Positions 9,366 through 17,461 of a stretch of 64,000 nt of DNA are shown one piece after another (position 1 is the first letter of the stretch; every line of letters starts with the position of its first letter). The translations under genes were made by a program, and so were the position numbers. This stretch comes from Paenibacillus arenilitoris (GTDB lineage Bacteria > Bacillota > Bacilli > Paenibacillales > Paenibacillaceae). The stretch spans positions 89,599 through 153,598 of the forward strand of contig NZ_JACXIY010000006.1 of NCBI RefSeq assembly GCF_014705655.1, written 5' to 3'. The notes beneath the pieces were generated by a model. It was not told the origin of the DNA, made no database searches, and saw only the letters and a list, made by a program, of their open reading frames with translations.

Positions 9366-9394
9366 TTGAAATGAAGCGGGAGTGCGGCTATAAT
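9366..9394 (+). promoter_or_regulatory. Sigma-A promoter of the lacI-type regulator gene
   Basis: TTGAAA at 9366-9371 and a consensus TATAAT at 9389-9394 are separated by exactly 17 bp. The predicted start of transcription, near 9401, lies inside the palindrome at 9399-9427. Confidence 0.85.
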
Positions 9395-9398
9395 AGCC

Positions 9399-9427
9399 TT
9401 GAAAAGGTTTTCTGAAAACCTTTTCAA
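9399..9427. promoter_or_regulatory. 29-bp palindromic operator for the adjacent LacI-type regulator
   Basis: A perfect 29-bp palindrome has arms of 14 nt (reading TTGAAAAGGTTTTC and its complement) around one central base. It covers the transcription start of the promoter at 9366 and ends about 30 nt before the regulator's ATG. Its position fits autorepression by a LacI/GalR dimer or tetramer. No second copy was seen in front of the transporter genes. Confidence 0.8.
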
Positions 9428-9457
9428 ATTACATTCTCACAGAAAGGCGTGCCGTTC

Positions 9458-10462
9458 ATGAAACCGACAATCCGCGACGTTGCCAGCTACGCGAACGTAT
9501 CCATCAGCACCGTATCCCGCGTCATGAACGCGCCGGAGACGGTGGCCGAGGAGAAGCGCGTCAAGGTGCTGGAGGCGATCGAAGCGCTCCAATACCAGCC
9601 GAACGCTTTCGCCCGCGGGCTCATTTACAAAAAATCCGACACGCTCGGCGTCATGATCCCCGATATCGAAAATCCGTACTACGCGGGCCTCATCCGAGGC
9701 ATGCAGGATGCCGCCGTCGTGCTCGGCCACAGCCTCATGATCTGCAATACGGACCGCGACAAGGAGCGGACGCTCGCGTACGTCCAGAGCTTCTTCGAGA
9801 AGCAGGTGGACGGCATCGTGTTCGCAAGCGACTCCCTTCATAAGGAATATTACGAGGAGATGCAGCGTCTCCGGCTGCCCTACGTCCTGGCCTCGACCAA
9901 CGCGCCGGAATACGAAATCCCGTCCGTCGACATCGACGACGAGCAAGGCGCGTACGAAGCCGTAAAGCACTTGATCGATTCCGGGCATCGCCGCATCGGC
10001 ATGATCTGCTTCCCGCTCGATAAGACGATATCGGGCCAGCCCCGCTACGACGGCTTTGCGCGCGCGCTTCGCGAGGCGGGGTTGAACAAATTCGTTTCGT
10101 GCGTAGCTTATGCCGAGCACCGGTTCGAGGATGCCTACGAGGCCGCGTCGCAGCTGTTAGCCCGTCACCCGGAGCTGACGGCGGTATTCGCGGCGTCCGA
10201 CGAATTCGCGATGGGCTTGATTTCGTATTTGCGCGACCGGGGCAGGTCCGTGCCGGAGCATGTGTCGGTCATCGGCTTCGACAACATCCGAATGGCGCAT
10301 ATGTTCATCCCGAAGCTGACGACGATCGAGCAGCCGACGTACGACATCGGCTACCGCTGCGTCTGCAAGCTTCACGAGCTGATTACGACGGGCGAGGTGG
10401 AGGTGCTGAGGGAGAAGCTGCCACATCGGCTCATTATTCGAGAGTCGACGAGGCGCCGTTAA
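9458..10462 (+). CDS. LacI/GalR-family transcriptional regulator
   Basis: A 334-residue repressor. The N-terminal LacI helix-turn-helix is PTIRDVASYANVSISTVSRV (residues 2-21), followed by a hinge containing YQPNAFARGL. The rest is a periplasmic-binding-protein-like sugar-sensing domain (GVMIPDIENPYYAGLIRGM, then VSVIGFDNIRMA). It probably controls the sugar importer that follows. ATG at 9458 is chosen over an in-frame GTG at 9449 because AGAAAGG at 9441-9447 gives normal spacing only for the ATG. The promoter carries a large palindrome, so autoregulation is expected. The gap to the transporter genes is about 180 nt with only a weak hairpin, so read-through is possible. The effector sugar is inferred to be an alpha-glucoside. 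Confidence 0.9.
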   Translation: MKPTIRDVASYANVSISTVSRVMNAPETVAEEKRVKVLEAIEALQYQPNAFARGLIYKKSDTLGVMIPDIENPYYAGLIRGMQDAAVVLGHSLMICNTDRDKERTLAYVQSFFEKQVDGIVFASDSLHKEYYEEMQRLRLPYVLASTNAPEYEIPSVDIDDEQGAYEAVKHLIDSGHRRIGMICFPLDKTISGQPRYDGFARALREAGLNKFVSCVAYAEHRFEDAYEAASQLLARHPELTAVFAASDEFAMGLISYLRDRGRSVPEHVSVIGFDNIRMAHMFIPKLTTIEQPTYDIGYRCVCKLHELITTGEVEVLREKLPHRLIIRESTRRR

Positions 10463-10491
10463 GCGATTTTGGAGAGCGACTCCCGCCTTTT

Positions 10492-10505
10492 TGAAAGCGC
10501 TGTCT
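10492..10505 (+). promoter_or_regulatory. Candidate cre site (CcpA catabolite repression)
   Basis: TGAAAGCGCTGTCT matches the 14-nt cre consensus TGWAANCGNTNWCA at 13 positions. It lies between the LacI-type gene and the sugar-binding-protein gene, where catabolite repression of a sugar importer would be expected. Confidence 0.5.
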
Positions 10506-10641
10506 CGGGCTTGTCTCGAGCTGTTCGCCCGGTCAAGGCATAAAAAACGGCTGTAATGGCATTTTAAAGGGGGTGGTAGCTGCAACGCGTTATCCGGATT
10601 ATTCATGGCTTCGAAACCAAACTACCGAAAGGATGAGGTCT

Positions 10642-12036
10642 GTGCGTACAAAAAGAGGAAAACAGGTATGGACAGCATTTATTCTGTTGCTGACGTTCAT
10701 CATGCTTCTGACGGCATGCGGAGGCGGCGCGGGCAATACTACGACGAACGAGCCGTCTCCGACGGCCGCTGAGGGCGAAGAGGGCGAAGGCGGCGCGGCC
10801 GAGGGGGATACCGCGCTGGCCAAAGCGATGAACGGCGAATATAAAGGCAAGAAGGTGACGATGTTCGGTCCGTTCACGGACGCGGACGAAGTCAAGTTCA
10901 ACGAAAGCATCAAGGCATTCGAGGAGCAGACGGGCATCGACATCTCCTACGAAGGCTCCAAGGAGTTCGAGGCGACGATCTCCGTCAGGGTGAACGGGGG
11001 CAACGCCCCGGATATTGCCGACTTCCCACAGCCGGGGCTGCTGAAGGGATTCGTGAAGGACGGCAAGGTCGTCGACGTGAAGACGTTCCTGAGCGACGAA
11101 TATTTGAAGAAGCAGTACAACCAAAGCTGGCTCGACATGGGCACGATGGCAGGCCCGAGCGGCGACGTCATGGCGGGCGTGTGGGCGAGAAGCAGCGTGA
11201 AGAGCCTCGTCTGGTACAACAAGAAGGCGTTCGAGGAAGCGGGCTATACCGTTCCGGCCACCTGGGATGAACTGATGGCTTTGACCGAACAGATCGCCAA
11301 GGACGGCGATCCGGCCTGGAGCATCGGCATCGAGAGCGGCACGGCGACCGGCTGGCCGGCAACCGACTGGATGGAGGACATCATGCTTCGCACGACGTCT
11401 CCGGAAAACTACGACAAATGGGTAGCCGGCGAGCTGCCGTTCACGGATCCGATCGTGAAGAACGCCGCGCAAAAAATGTCCGACATCTGGTTTAACGAGG
11501 ATTACGTATACGGCGGCCGGAAATCGATCGCCACGACTTCGTTCGGCGATGCGGTCAAGCCGCTGTTCGACAATCCGCCGAAAGCGTGGCTTCACCGTCA
11601 GGCCGGATTTATTACGACCTTCTTCCCGGAAGGGTTGACGGCGGACGACTATGACTGGTTCCCGCTGCCGCCGATCGACGAGCAATACGGCCAGCCGGCG
11701 CTTATTTCCGGCGATATCTACTCGATGTTCAACGATCGGCCGGAGGTACGCGCCGTCATGGAATTTTTCACGACCGGCGAATCGCTCAAAACGTGGATTC
11801 AATCCGGGGGCGTGACGGCGCCGATGAACGACGCCGATCCGTCGTGGTACGCGAACGACCAGGAGCGACGCATGGCCGAATTCATCCAGCAGGCGGACGC
11901 GATCCGCTTCGACGGGTCGGACCTGATGCCGGGCGCCGTCGGAGCGGGCACGTTCTGGAAAGGGATGACCGATTACGTAAGCGGAACGGTCGATCTGGAC
12001 ACCGCGCTGGAAGAAATTCAAGCCGGGTGGAAGTAA
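10642..12036 (+). CDS. Sugar ABC transporter substrate-binding lipoprotein, alpha-glucoside (AglE) type
   Basis: A 464-residue extracellular solute-binding lipoprotein. The signal peptide ends in LLTAC, giving lipidated Cys26, followed by a Gly/Thr/Glu-rich linker. The mature part (GPFTDADEVKFNESIKAFEE, then ISVRVNGGNAPDIADFPQPG) resembles AglE-like proteins that bind alpha-glucosides such as trehalose, maltose or sucrose. The two permeases behind it are of the AglF/AglG type, which strengthens this reading. Start choice is uncertain. The GTG at 10642 has AAAGG 9 nt upstream; an ATG three codons earlier directly abuts that AAAGG. A strong hairpin follows before the permease gene. No ATPase is encoded nearby, so a shared MsmX-type ATPase elsewhere is likely. 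Confidence 0.85.
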   Translation: MRTKRGKQVWTAFILLLTFIMLLTACGGGAGNTTTNEPSPTAAEGEEGEGGAAEGDTALAKAMNGEYKGKKVTMFGPFTDADEVKFNESIKAFEEQTGIDISYEGSKEFEATISVRVNGGNAPDIADFPQPGLLKGFVKDGKVVDVKTFLSDEYLKKQYNQSWLDMGTMAGPSGDVMAGVWARSSVKSLVWYNKKAFEEAGYTVPATWDELMALTEQIAKDGDPAWSIGIESGTATGWPATDWMEDIMLRTTSPENYDKWVAGELPFTDPIVKNAAQKMSDIWFNEDYVYGGRKSIATTSFGDAVKPLFDNPPKAWLHRQAGFITTFFPEGLTADDYDWFPLPPIDEQYGQPALISGDIYSMFNDRPEVRAVMEFFTTGESLKTWIQSGGVTAPMNDADPSWYANDQERRMAEFIQQADAIRFDGSDLMPGAVGAGTFWKGMTDYVSGTVDLDTALEEIQAGWK

Positions 12037-12052
12037 CTTCAGCCCCGCAGGC

Positions 12053-12081
12053 GGTACTGCGGCCGGGATGGCCGCAGTACC
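12053..12081 (+). other. Intercistronic stem-loop between binding-protein and permease genes
   Basis: GGTACTGCGGCC at 12053-12064 pairs perfectly with GGCCGCAGTACC at 12070-12081 around a GGGAT loop, without a T tract. Such hairpins after binding-protein genes often stabilise the upstream mRNA segment and lower permease expression. That role is inferred here. Confidence 0.7.
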
Positions 12082-12124
12082 GTCCGCCGGACTCGGCCTA
12101 TGCTGACGAAGGAGGTTATCGGTT

Positions 12125-13207
12125 ATGGAAATGAGGGCGAGCGGCGGCAATGCGCTGCGGCTTCTGTTGATTACGCTGCTGGTGCCGACGCTCAACATTG
12201 CCGTTCAATGGGTCATCTTCTTGTTTTTCCGCGACGCGGACCTGCATCCGATCGTCAAGGCTATACTTGCCGTGGCGTGGGGAGCGCTGGGCATTTACTT
12301 CATTTACTACTCGCTCAACTGGGTCGTCGAGCAATATCCGGACCGGTGGAAGCGTAGAATATTGCCGTTCGTCTTCATCGGCCCCGCCGTGCTGCTGCTC
12401 GGCTGGCTGCTTGTGTTTCCGACGCTTCGGACGCTTTATTTAAGCTTCTTCGATGCCGGCTCGGCGAATTTCGTTGGGCTGGCGAACTATGCGGCAGTTT
12501 TTACGGACCGGCTGCTCGTCATGGCGCTGCGAAATAACCTGCTCTGGGTATTTTTCGGGACGCTCGCCTGCGTCGGCATGGGGCTGCTGATCGCGATTCT
12601 GGCCGACCGGAGCAGCTTCGAGAAGCTGGCGAAAGGACTTATTTTCATGCCGATGGCGATTTCGTTCGTGGCGGCCGGCGTCATCTGGAAATTCATCTAT
12701 TATTACCAGCCGGGCCAGGAGCAGATCGGCCTGCTCAACGCGATCGTCGTCTCGCTCGGCGGGGAGCCGCAGGCTTGGCTCAGCATGGTCCAGCCCTGGA
12801 ACAACCTGTTCCTGATCGTCATTTTGATCTGGATGCAGACCGGGTTCGCGATGGTCATCTTCTCGGCGGCCATCAAGAGCATTCCGGACGATATTTTGGA
12901 GGCGGCGCGCGTGGACGGGGCGGGCGAGGTGCGCATTTTTTTCAGCATCATGATCCCGTATATTTCCGGCACGCTGCTCTCGGTAACGACGACGATCATC
13001 GTGTTCACGCTCAAAATTTTCGACGTCGTCATGATCATGACGGGCGGGCAGTACGAGACCGACGTAGTGGCCACGCAATTCTACCGGCAGCTCTTCATGT
13101 ACCAGAACGCCGGCTACGGCTCGACGCTCGCCATCGTGCTGCTTGTCGCGGTCATCCCGGTCATCGTCATCAATTTGCGGCAGTTCCGCAGGGAGGGAGG
13201 CTTCTAA
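12125..13207 (+). CDS. Sugar ABC transporter permease, AglF type
   Basis: A 360-residue integral membrane protein of the MalF/AglF family. There are two or three extra N-terminal membrane segments, then a core of about six. The cytoplasmic EAA motif that contacts the ATPase reads EAARVDGAGEVRIFFSIMIP near residue 260. LLGWLLVFPTLRTLYLSFFD marks the usual family N-terminal region. It forms the transport channel with the following permease. GGAGG at 12111-12115 supports the ATG at 12125. The stop codon directly touches the next ATG, so the two permeases are translationally coupled. Confidence 0.9.
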   Translation: MEMRASGGNALRLLLITLLVPTLNIAVQWVIFLFFRDADLHPIVKAILAVAWGALGIYFIYYSLNWVVEQYPDRWKRRILPFVFIGPAVLLLGWLLVFPTLRTLYLSFFDAGSANFVGLANYAAVFTDRLLVMALRNNLLWVFFGTLACVGMGLLIAILADRSSFEKLAKGLIFMPMAISFVAAGVIWKFIYYYQPGQEQIGLLNAIVVSLGGEPQAWLSMVQPWNNLFLIVILIWMQTGFAMVIFSAAIKSIPDDILEAARVDGAGEVRIFFSIMIPYISGTLLSVTTTIIVFTLKIFDVVMIMTGGQYETDVVATQFYRQLFMYQNAGYGSTLAIVLLVAVIPVIVINLRQFRREGGF

Positions 13208-14299
13208 ATGCGTGGAAGGAAGGGCATGCGCAGGTCCAAATGGCTCGTCAACACGGTGCTTGCGATCATCTGCGTCATTTGGACGATCCCGACGCTCGGA
13301 CTGCTCGTCTCGTCGTTCCGTCCGGCGGCCGACATATTGGCTACGGGCTGGTGGAACGTTTTGCCGCATCGCGATTGGCAGACGACGGAGCAGCTGCAGC
13401 TGCCGAAGGACACGGACCTTCGGCAGCCGATCGAGGTAAGCGGAGCGACGTACACGGACGACCAGCTGCGGGCCGGCGTCGTCGCGGACGGAGAAAGGCT
13501 GATCTGGGAGAACCGCCGCGCGCGAACGATTAACGTGCAGGAGAAGAGCTGGACGTTCATCTCGCGCTTTACGACCCAGAACTACGAGACGGTGCTCGGC
13601 GGGAAGACGTATTCGATCACGATGCCGGACGGCAGCACGAAGACGGAGAAGGGCAGCGGCATGTCGCGCTCGTTCTGGAACACGGTGGCGGTAACCGTAC
13701 CGGCAACGGTCATCCCGATCTTCATCGCTTCCTTCGCCGCGTACGCCTTCGCCTGGCTGCGGTTTCCGGGCCGCAAGACGCTGTTCGTCGTCATCATCGC
13801 CCTGCTCGTCGTGCCGCTCCAGGTCGCGCTTATCCCGATATTGCGGGATTACACCTCGCTTGGCCTGAACGGCACGTACTTCGGCATCTGGCTCGCCCAT
13901 ACCGCCTTCGGCCTGCCGCTCATTACGTACTTTATGTACACCTCGATCAGCCAGCTGCCGAAGGACCTGTTCGAGTCGGCGTTCATGGACGGGGCAACGA
14001 ACTTTACGATCTTCAGCAGGCTCATCCTGCCGCTGTCCGTTCCCGCGCTTGCTTCGATCAGCATTTTTCAGTTTTTGTGGGTATGGAACGACTATTTGGT
14101 GTCGCTTATCTTCCTCGGCAGCCAGCCGGAGGTTCAGGTGCTGTCGATGAACATCGCGAACCTGGTCGGGTCGAAGGGGAACGATTGGCATTTGCTGACC
14201 GCAGCCGCGTTCGTGTCGATGCTTATGCCGCTGGCCGTATTTTTCGCGCTGCAAAAGTATTTCGTCCGCGGCTTGCTCGGCGGGTCGGTCAAAGGTTAA
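13208..14299 (+). CDS. Sugar ABC transporter permease, AglG type
   Basis: A 363-residue permease of the MalG/AglG family. The N-terminal segment ends in TIPTLGLLVSSFRPAADI, then a large extracytoplasmic domain of about 110 residues precedes the core membrane segments. That loop is typical of AglG and absent from MalG. The EAA-type motif reads ESAFMDGATNFTIFSRLILP. Its ATG follows the stop codon of the upstream permease without a gap, with GGGAGGGAGG in front. It completes a binding-protein/permease/permease operon ended by the terminator at 14305. Confidence 0.9.
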   Translation: MRGRKGMRRSKWLVNTVLAIICVIWTIPTLGLLVSSFRPAADILATGWWNVLPHRDWQTTEQLQLPKDTDLRQPIEVSGATYTDDQLRAGVVADGERLIWENRRARTINVQEKSWTFISRFTTQNYETVLGGKTYSITMPDGSTKTEKGSGMSRSFWNTVAVTVPATVIPIFIASFAAYAFAWLRFPGRKTLFVVIIALLVVPLQVALIPILRDYTSLGLNGTYFGIWLAHTAFGLPLITYFMYTSISQLPKDLFESAFMDGATNFTIFSRLILPLSVPALASISIFQFLWVWNDYLVSLIFLGSQPEVQVLSMNIANLVGSKGNDWHLLTAAAFVSMLMPLAVFFALQKYFVRGLLGGSVKG

Positions 14300-14304
14300 A
14301 AAAA

Positions 14305-14342
14305 GAAGAAGAGCCGTTCCCTTGCCGGGACGGCTCTTCTTC
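14305..14342. terminator. Bidirectional terminator between sugar and iron transport operons
   Basis: GAAGAAGAGCCGT at 14305-14317 pairs with ACGGCTCTTCTTC at 14330-14342, with A residues before and T-rich sequence within the arm. It lies between two converging operons and can end both. Confidence 0.85.
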
Positions 14343-14344
14343 CG

Positions 14345-15160
14345 TTAGAAGGCGGCGACGGCCGCTTTGGCGATTTTGCGGCCTTTGCCGTACGGGATGC
14401 ACAGCGGCGTGCCGAAGATCGGATCGTACGTCACCTGGCATTCCATATCGAACACGCTGCGGATGAGCTGCTCGTTCATGATGGTCTCCGGCGCTCCTTG
14501 GGCGTAGATTTGGCCGTCCTTGACGGCGACGATCTGATGGGCGTACCGGCAGGCAAGATTAATGTCGTGCAGCACCATGACGACGGTGCGGTTCTCCTGT
14601 TCGTTGAGGTCGAACAGCAGATCGAGCACTTCGATTTGATGCGTCATGTCAAGGTAGGTCGTCGGCTCGTCGAGCAGAATGGCCGGCGTGTTCTGGGCGA
14701 GCGTCATCGCGATCCAGGCGCGCTGCCTCTGACCGCCGGAGAGCGAATCGACCGGCCGGTTCGCCAGCCCGTCCATATCCGTCACTTCAAGCGCGTTGTT
14801 CACCATTCGTTCGTCCTCTTTCGACCATTGCTGAAGCCAGCTTTGGTACGGGTAGCGGCCCTGCTTCACGAGCTGGTGCACGGTCAGTCCTTCCGGCGCG
14901 ACCGGTCCTTGCGGAAGAATGGCGAGCCGTCTGGCGATTTCCTTGCTCGAGAGCTTGGCCATCTCGGTGCCGTCCAGCAGGATTGAGCCCTCCTGCGGCT
15001 TGAGCAGCCTGGCGAGCGAGCGCAGCAGTGTCGATTTGCCGCAGCCGTTGCTGCCGATGAGGACGGTAATTTTGCCCGGCGGAACCGATAAGTCGAGCCC
15101 GGAGAAGACGGGCTTCTGCCCGTAGGACAAGGTGAGGCTTTTTGCTTCGATGACGGACAT
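14345..15160 (-). CDS. Siderophore ABC transporter ATP-binding protein (FecE/FhuC family)
   Basis: A 271-residue ATPase with Walker A GSNGCGKST, signature LSGGQRQRAW, Walker B AILLDEPTTYLD and the switch histidine in VVMVLHDINLA. DEPTTYLD together with DINLACRYA is characteristic of Fe3+-siderophore, heme and cobalamin importers. It is the last gene of a Fur-type operon behind two FecCD permeases. ATG at 15160 is preferred because AAGGGAG stands 8-9 nt upstream; an in-frame GTG three codons earlier abuts that site. In this family the ATPase sometimes serves several permease sets, as YusV does in B. subtilis. Confidence 0.9.
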   Translation of the reverse strand: MSVIEAKSLTLSYGQKPVFSGLDLSVPPGKITVLIGSNGCGKSTLLRSLARLLKPQEGSILLDGTEMAKLSSKEIARRLAILPQGPVAPEGLTVHQLVKQGRYPYQSWLQQWSKEDERMVNNALEVTDMDGLANRPVDSLSGGQRQRAWIAMTLAQNTPAILLDEPTTYLDMTHQIEVLDLLFDLNEQENRTVVMVLHDINLACRYAHQIVAVKDGQIYAQGAPETIMNEQLIRSVFDMECQVTYDPIFGTPLCIPYGKGRKIAKAAVAAF

Positions 15161-15212
15161 GAGGTCCACTCCCTTTTGATTAGTCGAATATAGGCAGAGA
15201 TCAGGCTATCCG

Positions 15213-16265
15213 TTAAGATGCGCCGTTGCGGTGACGATACAGCAGATAGATGAAGAACGGCGCGCCGATCGCCGCCGTAAAGACGCCGGCCGGAATATCG
15301 AGCGGGATGAAGGCGACCCGCGCGACGAGATCGGACAGCAGCAGCACGAGGGATCCGATCAGGGCGGAGACCGGAATGACGCCGCCGTAGGCCGGACCTA
15401 CGAGCTTGCGGGCAATATGCGGTGCCATCAGGCCGATGAAATTGATCGCCCCGCCGATGGCGACGGCCGCGCCGGCAAGCGCGACGCTGATGAACAGCAG
15501 TATCGTGCGTTTCGCTTGAACCCGGCTGCCGACGCTGGCGGCCACGTCGTCGCCAAGCTCCTGGACGTTCAAGTGTCTGGCGTAAAGAAGCGCGACCGGC
15601 ATGAGGACGACGAGCCAAGGCAGGAGCGTCGCCACGTCCCTTTCCCAGGATACGCCGTAAATGCTGCCCGTCATGAACGTGAACGCCTTAACCGCCACGG
15701 CGGTAGGCGTGAATGAAGCCGTAAGGATAAGCATGTACGTGAATGCCGTTATCGCGGTAGCCATGCCGATGCCGATCAGCACGAGCCGAAGCGGCGTAAT
15801 GCCGCGGCGGTAGGCGAACAGATAGATGAGGAACGCCGCGGCGAACGCGCCGGCAATGGCGCTGACCGGCATGAACCGGATGCTCACATGCGAGAAATAC
15901 AGGATGAACACGACCGTGCCGAGCGAAGCGCCGCCCGAGATGCCGATAATGTCCGGCGATGTAAGCGGGTTGCGGACGATGCCCTGGAGCAGGGCGCCCG
16001 ATACGGCAAGCGCCGCGCCGACGAGGACGGCGATCGCGATGCGCGGCATGCGAAGCGACATGACGATCATGGATTCGGACGGATCCCCCGCGCCGAATAT
16101 CGCACGTATGACGCCGAGCGGGCCGATCGTCTGGCTGCCGAGGCCGACGCAGACGATGATAGCGGCCAGATTGGCCAGCATCAATAGCGCGATCACGGTA
16201 AGCGTTCTCCGGCTTATTTGAAACGAATGCTTCCGTCCCCTTATCGTAATTTCAAGCTTGCTCAT
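15213..16265 (-). CDS. Siderophore ABC transporter permease (FecCD family), second subunit
   Basis: A 350-residue membrane protein of about ten transmembrane segments. GALLQGIVRNPLTSPDIIGIS and GLMAPHIARKLVGP are the usual FecCD motifs; the second region contacts the ATPase. It pairs with the preceding permease to form the channel for ferric siderophores. Its ATG is separated by one nucleotide from the stop codon of the upstream permease, with AGGAGG in front, so translation is coupled. The siderophore type is not deducible from sequence; the pair resembles FeuC/YfhA-like catecholate or hydroxamate systems. Confidence 0.9.
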   Translation of the reverse strand: MSKLEITIRGRKHSFQISRRTLTVIALLMLANLAAIIVCVGLGSQTIGPLGVIRAIFGAGDPSESMIVMSLRMPRIAIAVLVGAALAVSGALLQGIVRNPLTSPDIIGISGGASLGTVVFILYFSHVSIRFMPVSAIAGAFAAAFLIYLFAYRRGITPLRLVLIGIGMATAITAFTYMLILTASFTPTAVAVKAFTFMTGSIYGVSWERDVATLLPWLVVLMPVALLYARHLNVQELGDDVAASVGSRVQAKRTILLFISVALAGAAVAIGGAINFIGLMAPHIARKLVGPAYGGVIPVSALIGSLVLLLSDLVARVAFIPLDIPAGVFTAAIGAPFFIYLLYRHRNGAS

Positions 16266-16266
16266 G

Positions 16267-17274
16267 TTAGGATCGGCCTCCTCTTCTGGCGATGTACACG
16301 AAGAACGGAACGCCGATGATGGCGGTCATGACGCCGACGGGCACTTCCTGCGGAAACGATATGTACCGGGAGCCGATGTCGGCCGCCAGAAGCAGATTGG
16401 CGCCATACACCGCGCAGTACGGGATGCCCCAGCGATAGTCGGTGCCCACGAGATAACGGGTCAGGTGGGGAATGATGATGCCGACGAAGGCGATCGGCCC
16501 CGCCATCGAGACGGATCCGCCGGCGAGCAGAATGATAACGATGCCGGCCGCAAGTTTAATGTAGATCGTTTTCTGGCCGAGGCCGGAGGCCACGTCCTCG
16601 CCGAGCGCCAGCACGTTCATATGTCTGGCAAGGACAAGCGCGGCGATCAGGGCGACGCCCATGTATGGGGCAGCCGCGCCGAATATGCCCATGTCGCGGC
16701 CCGCGACCGAACCGACGAACCAATATAACACCTGGTCGAACGTCTGGCCGCCCGTCAGCAGGATGCCGAGCGATAGCGAGGAGAAGAACGCCGTCAAGGC
16801 GGAGCCGGCCAGCGTTATTTTGAGCGGCGTAAGGCCGTCGTTGCCGATGGACCCGAGCACGTATACGAGCGCAGCCGTAAAAGCCGCTCCAACGAAGCCG
16901 AGCGTCGCGAACGTCGACATGCCGCTTGCTCCGAAGAAAGCCGAGCCGGTGACGATGAAGAAAGCGGCGCCGGCGTTGACGCCGAAGAGACTCGGCGAGG
17001 CCAGCGGGTTGCGCGTGATGCCCTGCATGAGGGAGCCGGCAACGGCCAGCGCCGCGCCGGCCGCGGCGGCGATGAGCGCGCGCGGCATACGCGCCGTCTT
17101 TATAATGAGATGCTCCTGCGAGCCGTTAAAATCGGTATAGGAGGCAACGATCGTTCGCCAGCCGATGTTCGTGACGCCGAAAGCGACGCTGCATGCGATG
17201 CCCGCAGCCAAAATAATGAAGCCGACGATCAGTCCCGCGGTCTTCCGGGAACGCGTTGATAGTAGTGTGTCCAT
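16267..17274 (-). CDS. Siderophore ABC transporter permease (FecCD family), first subunit
   Basis: A 335-residue polytopic membrane protein with GSLMQGITRNPLASPSLFGV and GPIAFVGIIIPHLTRYLVG, both typical of FecCD/BtuC permeases. It is the first gene of a leftward operon (permease, permease, ATPase). That operon is divergent from the siderophore-binding lipoprotein and shares with it a control region holding two Fur boxes. ATG at 17274 has AGAGGAAG upstream. Confidence 0.9.
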   Translation of the reverse strand: MDTLLSTRSRKTAGLIVGFIILAAGIACSVAFGVTNIGWRTIVASYTDFNGSQEHLIIKTARMPRALIAAAAGAALAVAGSLMQGITRNPLASPSLFGVNAGAAFFIVTGSAFFGASGMSTFATLGFVGAAFTAALVYVLGSIGNDGLTPLKITLAGSALTAFFSSLSLGILLTGGQTFDQVLYWFVGSVAGRDMGIFGAAAPYMGVALIAALVLARHMNVLALGEDVASGLGQKTIYIKLAAGIVIILLAGGSVSMAGPIAFVGIIIPHLTRYLVGTDYRWGIPYCAVYGANLLLAADIGSRYISFPQEVPVGVMTAIIGVPFFVYIARRGGRS

Positions 17275-17323
17275 GGCTTCCTCTTTCCCAATAGATAAAC
17301 GATGTATGATTAACTACTAGAAC

Positions 17324-17352
17324 ATTTTATGGGATGCGCCCGGCACTGTCAA
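17324..17352 (-). promoter_or_regulatory. Sigma-A promoter of the siderophore permease operon
   Basis: On the minus strand TTGACA (17352-17347) and TAAAAT (17329-17324) are 17 bp apart, about 50 nt before the first permease start. The nearest Fur box lies directly upstream of its -35. Confidence 0.8.
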
Positions 17353-17358
17353 TGAATT

Positions 17359-17373
17359 TGAAAATCATTATCA
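17359..17373. promoter_or_regulatory. Fur box 1
   Basis: TGAAAATCATTATCA matches the 7-1-7 Fur consensus TGATAATNATTATCA at all but one fixed position. It sits between the two divergent -35 elements and can act on both promoters. Confidence 0.85.
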
Positions 17374-17381
17374 TTTCCTCA

Positions 17382-17410
17382 TTGACATCGTCCGGAGCGC
17401 CTGTTATAGT
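17382..17410 (+). promoter_or_regulatory. Sigma-A promoter of the siderophore-binding lipoprotein gene
   Basis: TTGACA at 17382-17387 and TATAGT at 17405-17410 have exactly 17 bp between them. Fur box 1 is just upstream and Fur box 2 just downstream of the expected transcription start. Confidence 0.85.
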
Positions 17411-17426
17411 TTCGAAGGAGACATTG

Positions 17427-17441
17427 TGAGAATGATTTTCA
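17427..17441. promoter_or_regulatory. Fur box 2
   Basis: TGAGAATGATTTTCA matches the 7-1-7 Fur consensus with two deviations. It lies between the predicted transcription start and the ribosome binding site, a classic roadblock position. Confidence 0.8.
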
Positions 17442-17461
17442 ATGAAGGAGAGTAAAGGAAA

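Noticed and set aside
10603..12198. Minus-strand frame of 531 codons opposite the sugar-binding-protein gene
   Set aside because: The plus-strand gene has a lipobox and family motifs; the opposite frame has no ribosome site or recognisable domain.
12440..14254. Long minus-strand frame of 604 codons over the sugar permease genes
   Set aside because: Its translation is a run of Arg, His, Asp and Gln without a fold, and it mirrors GC-rich codons of two clear permease genes. It is a shadow.
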